A stretch of 64,000 bases of DNA from Planctomycetota bacterium (GTDB lineage Bacteria; Planctomycetota; Planctomycetia; Pirellulales; Thermoguttaceae). The DNA is taken from assembly GCA_029550925.1 (NCBI GenBank), contig JAKPGL010000120.1, positions 1 through 64,000 on the forward strand. Reading direction: 5' to 3'. Below, piece after piece: positions 57,218-64,000 of this stretch. Both the position numbers and the translations under genes were made by a program. How positions within the stretch are numbered: the stretch's first letter is position 1; each line of letters begins with the position of its first letter. The notes under the pieces were generated by a model. It ran no database searches, was not told the origin of the DNA, and was given only the letters and a program-made list of their open reading frames with translations.

Positions 57218-58918
57218 CTATTCCGGCGGGGCGGCAAGATACCGGAAAAACAGCCCATCGGGAGAGCCGATGTATTGTCGAATAAAAAAGTCATTGCCGC
57301 TTTTGGCGCGGATTTGGACGTTTAGCTCCCATAACGATTGCACCTGCTCCCGCGGCGGAACAGCGATCCATTCTCCTCGGCGACGCATCTCGCATAGATG
57401 GCGATAGACTTCGGCCGTAGGGGTGGCCGACATCAGGGCCAACGTCCCCCACAGAATCCACCGCCGGACCGGCGGCAGGCGTTTTCGGATCGCTCCCTTG
57501 GCCAAAAGGACCGCCAGCATAAAAAGCCAAGGCATCGAAACCCGCATCCCCAGGTCGTTGTTCAGCCCATAGCGAAATAGCGACAAAACAAGCAGCACCC
57601 CTACCGCGGTGCAGAACACGATTCGTTCTGGACTTTTTCGGGGCCGACGCACGAGCAGGATCAGCCCGGCAATCGTTCCTACGTCGATCATCCAGAAGAA
57701 CCCCAGCCGCACTAGATAGATCAGTGTGGGCCAATCCTCGAAGCCCAGTATTCGGAACTCGGAACGGGGATCGTTGCGAAACGGCAAGGGGGCAAAATGG
57801 GCCGCATAATAAAGCCCCGCCAATCCGAGCAGTGCGAGGGCGGCCAAGTTGGGGCCGCTCAGCCAGCCGCTCCCTGGGGCAACCCGATCTCGATCCCCTC
57901 TTGAACCGCCGAAAATGTCGGCCAATAGGAACGGCGTTAGCCCCAGGGTAACAAACGGCGACCACAGGGCCGATAAAGCCAGGGGAACCAAAGCCCAACA
58001 GCGCCCCTGGAGCCTGGACCAAAAAATACCGGCGGCCATCATCCCGGAACATATCCATGCGCCCAGCGCCTGCTGAGGGACCCAAAAAACCAGTTCCATG
58101 TGGGAACAATAGTTCCAGGTATAGGGGCCGGCCCACCACCGTAATTCCCAGTTCCACCAGCGCAGCGCATACCAGTCGATCCCCCAGGCATCGGGGACCG
58201 GCGGCGGGCGCGGCGGCCCCGGGTCCCAGCCGATCAGCTTGAAAATCGCCGCCCCCAGCACATCCGGCGCGGAAAAGAGAAAAAAGATCGCCAGGACCAT
58301 CGGTTGGCATCGTCCCACCAGCGCCGCAAACCACGCCAGGGCCAACATCACCCCCGCTGCGGTCCATAGGAATATCAGTCCATTGGCGGCCGCCCAGCCA
58401 AACCACTTGCCCACCACAGCGCCGGGCAAATACCACCCCGGATAATAGACCAAAGGAAAGGCCCCCTGATCCGTTGGTATCCAAACGGGCCAAGGAGACT
58501 CCATCAGATGTTTGAGCACCGCATTGTGTTTGAAATAGTCCCCTTCTTGAAGGCCCACGCCGCCGGCCCCGGAAAGACTCACTACCAGCAGACACACCCC
58601 CGCCCAAAGCGCTCCCTGGGACCAAGAGAATCCCTTGGCGACGAAAAAACCTCGGCCGGCAGGAAAAGACGTTCCGCCCACGGAGTCAGAACGATCCAGC
58701 AGCCCGGCCTGGACTGCCTTCCGCAGCAAGCCAACCACGGCCCCTAATAAAAGAATCACAGCCGGCCAGGCCGCCCACCATCGAAGCCAACCCAAGAAAA
58801 ACACCGCCGAAGGCAACCCCACATACACACAAGAAACCGCCAAAAGAAAAGCGATCCCCCTTGGCGTCGGCGGGCTGGTCCCGAGGGCATTCCGATGATC
58901 CGGTTCGGATTTCGACAT
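57218..58918 (-). CDS. Polytopic membrane protein of unknown function
   Basis: ~566 aa with many hydrophobic segments; no family motif recognised with confidence. Start at MSKSEPDHR. Confidence 0.8.
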   Translation of the reverse strand: MSKSEPDHRNALGTSPPTPRGIAFLLAVSCVYVGLPSAVFFLGWLRWWAAWPAVILLLGAVVGLLRKAVQAGLLDRSDSVGGTSFPAGRGFFVAKGFSWSQGALWAGVCLLVVSLSGAGGVGLQEGDYFKHNAVLKHLMESPWPVWIPTDQGAFPLVYYPGWYLPGAVVGKWFGWAAANGLIFLWTAAGVMLALAWFAALVGRCQPMVLAIFFLFSAPDVLGAAIFKLIGWDPGPPRPPPVPDAWGIDWYALRWWNWELRWWAGPYTWNYCSHMELVFWVPQQALGAWICSGMMAAGIFWSRLQGRCWALVPLALSALWSPFVTLGLTPFLLADIFGGSRGDRDRVAPGSGWLSGPNLAALALLGLAGLYYAAHFAPLPFRNDPRSEFRILGFEDWPTLIYLVRLGFFWMIDVGTIAGLILLVRRPRKSPERIVFCTAVGVLLVLSLFRYGLNNDLGMRVSMPWLFMLAVLLAKGAIRKRLPPVRRWILWGTLALMSATPTAEVYRHLCEMRRRGEWIAVPPREQVQSLWELNVQIRAKSGNDFFIRQYIGSPDGLFFRYLAAPPE

Positions 58919-59081
58919 GGAAAACTCGATCTTCTTCGGAAATACCCCTCTCAGACTTTCCCTAGAGGAAGCGTCGGCCAATCGCCGCAACACAGGCTCC
59001 TCTCTGGACTCACCGGGCGTTCATACTGTGCAGAGGCCCATCGCTTGGCCCCGGGCGACTCTCTGCCCGCTTTTACAGAAT

Positions 59082-60182
59082 TTACCTTCCCGCGGCGCGG
59101 CGTTCCAGGGTGGGTTCCGGTTGCCAGATATAGAGAAACGTCGGCAGTTGCGACCGATCGAACCCCGGGATACTCAGAGGAAATAGATTCGTCTGCACCG
59201 GCTGATTCGGAGTAACCGCATACACCGACCGGGCGGCGTCGTGCGAGCGGTGCAATACGACTACTTTGGCCTGAGGAGCATGGGCCATCCGACGGGCCAA
59301 GGCAATCGCATCGTCCAGATAGCCCACCGCATCGATCAGACCGCGTTCCAACGCCTCTTGAGCTAGAAAGACTCGGCCGTCGAAATCCTCCTGCCGAGCC
59401 GGATCGTGCTGCGGACGGGTCATCCGAACCACTTCCCGAAATCGGGCGTGATATTGGTCGGCAATCTGCTGGAGCAAGGCGCGCCCTTGGTCGTCGAGTT
59501 CTCGGATGGGAGTGCCCAGATCGGTATATTGACCTGCCTTAATAGGCGCGCCGAGGATGTTGAACTGCATCATGGCGTCCCGGAGATTATACAGGTTCAA
59601 GATCACCCCCATCCCGCCGGTGATGGTCGTCGGATGGGCCACGATTTGGTCGGCTGCGGTGGCCAGGTAATAGGCGCCGCCGGTACCCAGGTCCATCAGG
59701 CAAGCCACCACGGGGATGCCGCGGCGGACCTTCATCGTGCGCAAGTCCCGCCACATAATGTCGGCGGCGGTTACCCCGCCGCCAGGACTATTGATCCGAA
59801 GGACCACCGCCCGGAAACAAGCGTCTGCTTCAACCCGATCCAGTTTTTCCCGAAACACCGCCGTCGGATTTTCCCCCACACTGCCCAACCCGGTAATGGG
59901 CGTGTTCACCAGCAGCCCATCCACATCGATCAGAGCGATCTTTTGCGGACTTTCACTCCAGGGGAGTTGGACGGCCATTTCGGCCAGCGGGCCTCGATCT
60001 TCCACCGGCGAAGGATGAAGATAGACCTTGCTTTGGGTCCGGGCTTCCAGTCCCCGACACCCCACAGCCGCCAACAAAACGCTCAGAAGACCCCAATACG
60101 CACGAAGGCTCCGCAAGGCATTATCCTCCCTAGGGAATCGTCTGCCTGTCCGTCTGCGCCGCCGCTCCCTGCCGCTCAGCAA
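59082..60182 (-). CDS. S49-family (SppA-like) membrane/lipoprotein, putative catalytic dyad substituted
   Basis: Lipobox-like LLAAVGCRGLE; VLRINSPGGGVTAADIMWRDL, GTGGAYYLATAADQIVAHPTTITGGMGVI, FLAQEALERGLIDAVGYLDDAI. Confidence 0.87.
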   Translation of the reverse strand: MLSGRERRRRRTGRRFPREDNALRSLRAYWGLLSVLLAAVGCRGLEARTQSKVYLHPSPVEDRGPLAEMAVQLPWSESPQKIALIDVDGLLVNTPITGLGSVGENPTAVFREKLDRVEADACFRAVVLRINSPGGGVTAADIMWRDLRTMKVRRGIPVVACLMDLGTGGAYYLATAADQIVAHPTTITGGMGVILNLYNLRDAMMQFNILGAPIKAGQYTDLGTPIRELDDQGRALLQQIADQYHARFREVVRMTRPQHDPARQEDFDGRVFLAQEALERGLIDAVGYLDDAIALARRMAHAPQAKVVVLHRSHDAARSVYAVTPNQPVQTNLFPLSIPGFDRSQLPTFLYIWQPEPTLERRAAGR

Positions 60183-60690
60183 AACAGAAGGGCCTTTCAG
60201 AAAATGCCAAACGTTTCTGAAAAACCTCTCCTGCCGAGCGTTCCTGGGATTCGGAATGCGCCAAATGGATCAGTTTTAAGGAGCTATCGGCGCAGCATGG
60301 GCGGTTGGTGCGGTGCTTTCCGCAGTGCAGCTACGTTGCACATTCTTGGCATTCTTCGAATAACCCCCCCTTTTGTTATAGCCCCTACAACCGATACGAT
60401 CCTTACCACTGGCCTTCAGCCTCGTTACCCTGTTGACCCTTGCCAAGAAGCGTCTGACGCCCACTCGAACAAAAGCCGGTTGGAGTGGGCAGAAATAAGG
60501 CGAAACGCCGCCCAGCCCTAGGGGGGCCGCCTCTAGCAGAGAGGCCCCCAATGGAGCTAAAATAGCTCAAAAAGGAGAGGGCCTTTCTGGGAAAACGGGT
60601 TCTCCTTCGACCATATACTCCCTTATAAAAAGGGAACTCCTTTTGTTGGGAATGGACGGAGAAACTATTTTCTCCTTGTAGGAAATTGGG

Positions 60691-61506
60691 ATGGCGTCGA
60701 ACTACTGGCGGGACAAAGTGGTCTTAGTTACCGGCGGTTCGAGCGGACTGGGGCGGACCATTGCCGAACAATTTGCCCAGCGGGGCGCACGGGTGGTCCT
60801 TGTCGGGTTAGAACCCCAGCGGGTCGCCGCCGCCGAGGCTCAATTCCGCCAGGCCGGTCATCAGGTCCTGGGGTTGGCCGCCGACGTCACCCAGCAGCCG
60901 GAGGTGGATCGGCTTTTTGAGAAGGCCGTCGGGTGGTTTGGCCAACTGGATGTGTTGGTCAATAACGCCGGTCGCTCCATGCGAGGCCGAATCCTTGATA
61001 TCACGCCAGAACAGTTCCAGGAAATGCTGGACTTGAACTTCATTTCCGCGGTTCGATGCACTCGGGCTGCCGTACCGCATCTTTTGCCCCGCAAAGGGCA
61101 CATCATCAACATCGGCTCCTTGGCCGCTAAAACGGCGCCCCGCTGGGTGGGCGCCTATCCCGCCAGCAAGTTTGCCCTGGCGGCCTATTCGCAGCAACTT
61201 CGGCTGGAATTAGGGCCGGAGGGGCTTCATGTATTGTTGGTATGTCCGGGGCCGGTGCGTCGGCGTGATCCTCGACTTTATTCCTTAGGAGAATTGGACG
61301 ATCTTCCGGAGCCGGCCCGGCAGCCGGGGGCCGGGGTGAAAATCGACGCCGCTCAGCCGGAACGCCTGGCCCGGGCCATCCTTCGCGCCGCCGAAAAACG
61401 AAAACCCGAATTGGTTTATCCCCGCAAAGCGAGGGTCTTTTTCGCCCTCTCGCAGATTTGGCCTGCATTGGGCGATTGGCTCCTAGTGCGTCTGACGGGG
61501 GAATAA
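60691..61506 (+). CDS. SDR-family NAD(P)-dependent oxidoreductase
   Basis: VVLVTGGSSGLGRTIAEQFAQRGARVVLVG, LVNNAGRS, YPASKFALAAYSQQLRLEL. Confidence 0.93.
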   Translation: MASNYWRDKVVLVTGGSSGLGRTIAEQFAQRGARVVLVGLEPQRVAAAEAQFRQAGHQVLGLAADVTQQPEVDRLFEKAVGWFGQLDVLVNNAGRSMRGRILDITPEQFQEMLDLNFISAVRCTRAAVPHLLPRKGHIINIGSLAAKTAPRWVGAYPASKFALAAYSQQLRLELGPEGLHVLLVCPGPVRRRDPRLYSLGELDDLPEPARQPGAGVKIDAAQPERLARAILRAAEKRKPELVYPRKARVFFALSQIWPALGDWLLVRLTGE

Positions 61507-61691
61507 TGTCCCAAGCTACCTCCCGCCAAAACTTCCGGAATGTTACCTCCGGAACGGATTCCCTCGCAAAAATAACCCTCCCGGGTACATGGTTGCCCCC
61601 CTTCCGTCATTCCATAAGGAATCCTCTCAACGTCTTTCCTACGTTCTACCGGGTACATCTATTTTCGTTTCGGAGATAAGGAGGTTTTCCG

Positions 61692-63038
61692 ATGGACGCC
61701 GCGTGGTCGCCTAGTTCCTGGCAAACCAAACCCATGGCCCAGGCAGTGGAATATCCGGACCAGGCTGCCCTGGAACGGGTCTTAAGGGAACTCTCCTGTC
61801 TGCCGCCGCTAGTAACCAGTTGGGAGATCGAACGGCTCAAGGCCCAACTAGCCGAGGCGTCCGGAGGGCAACGATTCCTCCTTCAAGGCGGCGATTGCGC
61901 CGAAAGCTTCGAGGAGTGCCGATCCGACGTAATCGTCAACAAGCTGAAAATCCTGCTGAAAATGAGTCTGGTCCTGGTACATGGGACCGGCTGCAATGTG
62001 ATTCGCCTGGGCCGGATCGCCGGCCAATACGCCAAGCCGCGTTCTTGTCTCACCGAAACCCGCCAGGGGGTCACCCTGCCGAGTTTTCGGGGCTGGTTGA
62101 TCAATCGGCCCGGTTTTACCGTCGAAGAGCGAACCCCCGATCCGGAACTGTTGCTTCGCGGTTATGAGCGGGCGGCGCTAACGATCAACTTCATCCGCGG
62201 TCTGGTCGAAGGCGGTTTCGCCGACTTCCACCATCCGGAGCTGTGGGACCTCGATTTCGTCAACCACTCCCCCCACGCCGACGAGTATCGCAGGATCGTC
62301 CAGGCGATTGGAGGCAGCATCCGTTTTCTCGAAACCGTGGCCGATCGGCGATTGGATGAAATTACTCGCGTCGAATTCTACACCAGCCATGAGGGTCTCC
62401 ATCTGCTCTACGAGCAGGCCCAGACCCGCCAAGTGCCCCGACGCCCCGGCTGGTACAATCTTGCCGCCCATTTCCTCTGGATCGGTGATCGCACCCGCGA
62501 CCCCAACGGCGCCCACGTGGAATACTTCCGCGGCATCGCCAACCCGATCGGCGTCAAACTGGGCCCTTCCATCACCCCGGAAGAACTTCTCGATTTAGTC
62601 CGGATTCTCAATCCCCAGAACGAACCCGGCCGACTCACTCTCATCCACCGATTCGGCGTCAGTCGGATCGACAGTTGCCTGCCCCCCTTGATCGAGGCGA
62701 TCCAACGGGCAGGGGGCGTCGTCCTTTGGTGCTGCGACCCCATGCACGGCAATACCATCGCCGCCGCCGGTCGAAAAACCCGCTCCTTCGACGACATCCT
62801 GGGCGAATTGGAACGGGCCTTCGATATTCATAAACGCCTAGGGTCCCGCCTGGGCGGAGTGCATTTTGAACTCACCGGCGAAAACGTAACCGAATGTATC
62901 GGCGGCGCACGAAAACTTACCGAAGAAGACCTCCAGCGGGATTACCGAAGCGACGTCGATCCCCGGCTCAATTATGAACAGGCCCTCGAAATGGCCTTCG
63001 TCATCGCCAGCCGACTCCAGGGCCGATGCCGCCAATAA
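61692..63038 (+). CDS. 3-deoxy-7-phosphoheptulonate synthase, class II
   Basis: PPLVTSWEIERLKAQLAEASGGQRFLLQGGDCAESFEE..., GRIAGQYAKPRS, RTRDPNGAHVEYFRGIANPIGVKLGPS, WCCDPMHGNTI. Confidence 0.97.
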   Translation: MDAAWSPSSWQTKPMAQAVEYPDQAALERVLRELSCLPPLVTSWEIERLKAQLAEASGGQRFLLQGGDCAESFEECRSDVIVNKLKILLKMSLVLVHGTGCNVIRLGRIAGQYAKPRSCLTETRQGVTLPSFRGWLINRPGFTVEERTPDPELLLRGYERAALTINFIRGLVEGGFADFHHPELWDLDFVNHSPHADEYRRIVQAIGGSIRFLETVADRRLDEITRVEFYTSHEGLHLLYEQAQTRQVPRRPGWYNLAAHFLWIGDRTRDPNGAHVEYFRGIANPIGVKLGPSITPEELLDLVRILNPQNEPGRLTLIHRFGVSRIDSCLPPLIEAIQRAGGVVLWCCDPMHGNTIAAAGRKTRSFDDILGELERAFDIHKRLGSRLGGVHFELTGENVTECIGGARKLTEEDLQRDYRSDVDPRLNYEQALEMAFVIASRLQGRCRQ

Positions 63039-63148
63039 TCCCGCCAAGACCCTGAAAAGCCCAAAATTTCCGTGTGGTGAAGCAACCGAGGAAATAGCGA
63101 GCCTCCCCGGTTTCCAAAAAAACTCCAAGGCCCTCTCCGCCCCATTAT

Positions 63149-63736
63149 TTAGGCCCGTATTTGGAGAAAGCGTTCCAAAATCTTATAGCCCACCTCGGTC
63201 AAAAAACTTTCCGGATGGAATTGCAATCCCTCGATGGGATACCGCTTATGGCGAACGCCCATGATCTCTCTGGTTCCATCCGGGGCCTCGGACCAGGCGG
63301 AAACCTCGAACACCTCGGGAAGGCTTCCCGGCTCGATGATCAGACTATGGTATCGGGTGGCCGTGAAAGGATTTTCCAGCCCGACGAACAAGCCTCGACC
63401 GTCGTGGTAGATACGGTCCGTTTTGCCGTGCATGATCCGGCCGGCGCGAACGATCCGCCCTCCAAACGCCTGGCCAATCGCCTGGTGCCCCAGACATACT
63501 CCCAGGATCGGTATTTTACCGGCAAACCGCTCTACACAGGCCACAGAAATCCCCGCTTCATTGGGCGTACACGGGCCGGGGGAAATAATCAAATGGCTGG
63601 GTTTTTTCGCCTCGATTTCCTCCAGTCGGATTTGATCGTTTCGATAGACCTCCAGGTCCAAATCCGGATCGATCTCCCCCAATCGCTGCACCAAATTGTA
63701 GGTAAACGAATCGTAATTGTCGATCAAAAGAATCAT
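63149..63736 (-). CDS. trpG: Anthranilate/aminodeoxychorismate synthase glutamine amidotransferase component
   Basis: MILLIDNYDSFTYNLVQRLGE..., HLIISPGPCTPNEAGIS, PILGVCLGHQAIGQAFGG, LQFHPESFLTEVG. Confidence 0.95.
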   Translation of the reverse strand: MILLIDNYDSFTYNLVQRLGEIDPDLDLEVYRNDQIRLEEIEAKKPSHLIISPGPCTPNEAGISVACVERFAGKIPILGVCLGHQAIGQAFGGRIVRAGRIMHGKTDRIYHDGRGLFVGLENPFTATRYHSLIIEPGSLPEVFEVSAWSEAPDGTREIMGVRHKRYPIEGLQFHPESFLTEVGYKILERFLQIRA

Positions 63737-64000
63737 AGGCAGACCAACAGTCCCTGAAGAGGAACAGATGAAAACGTACCTCCTGCATTCCAGAAGAACT
63801 CCAGAAAACGGCGTCGGTTTTGGAGGCGTCGCCGCACTTTTACCATTCTAGGGTAAATTCCCTGGAGAATCCAGGCAGCCCCGAAGTACAGAGAACAACC
63901 CGGCGGCGCTCTCCGTAAACCGAACCTCAGCCCCCGACGCAAAAGCCGTCCCCCGTTTCAGGCAGGCCGGGAAAGTTTTTTGATCGGCAGAATCCGTTCT

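Noticed and set aside
60276-60551. 91-aa minus-strand ORF in the sppA-like/SDR intergenic region
   Set aside because: Overlaps a GC hairpin, lacks a convincing ribosome-binding site or motif.
63733-63942. 69-aa minus-strand ORF upstream of trpG
   Set aside because: No recognisable motif; likely upstream non-coding DNA.

Overview
The window looks like a chromosomal segment of a planctomycete (Pirellulales-like). This is inferred from two DUF1559/H-X9-DG pseudopilins, PEP-CTERM proteins, a YdjY-type lipoprotein and small Pro/Trp-rich secreted proteins. It is dense with housekeeping genes: psd-pssA-ribE, aspS, der, a Complex I membrane-arm cluster (nuoA-C-D-H-J-K-L-M-N), tatD, tex, hemB, a Ser/Thr kinase, truB, an SppA-like gene, class II DAHP synthase and trpG/pabA. 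A VWA/STN-like secreted protein runs off the left edge on the minus strand and is absent from the ORF track because it has no stop in the window. I found no rRNA, convincing tRNA, CRISPR array, transposase or prophage. The points most worth following up are: (1) a ~350-bp array at ~15.15-15.50 kb of two alternating hairpin families whose stems change in a compensatory way; (2) a repeated gene pair, PEP-CTERM protein then H-X9-DG pseudopilin, at two separate loci; (3) a Complex I cluster lacking nuoB, nuoI and nuoEFG, with low-complexity hydrophilic insertions in many membrane subunits; (4) two apparent pseudoenzymes, a C26 amidotransferase with Cys->Gly and an S49 SppA-like protein with both dyad positions substituted; (5) dRS3-like ATTCCC-N8-GGGAAT repeats and other dispersed palindromes; (6) a Tex protein with a ~240-aa disordered insertion. 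Family calls rest on motif recognition from the translations; no database search was run.
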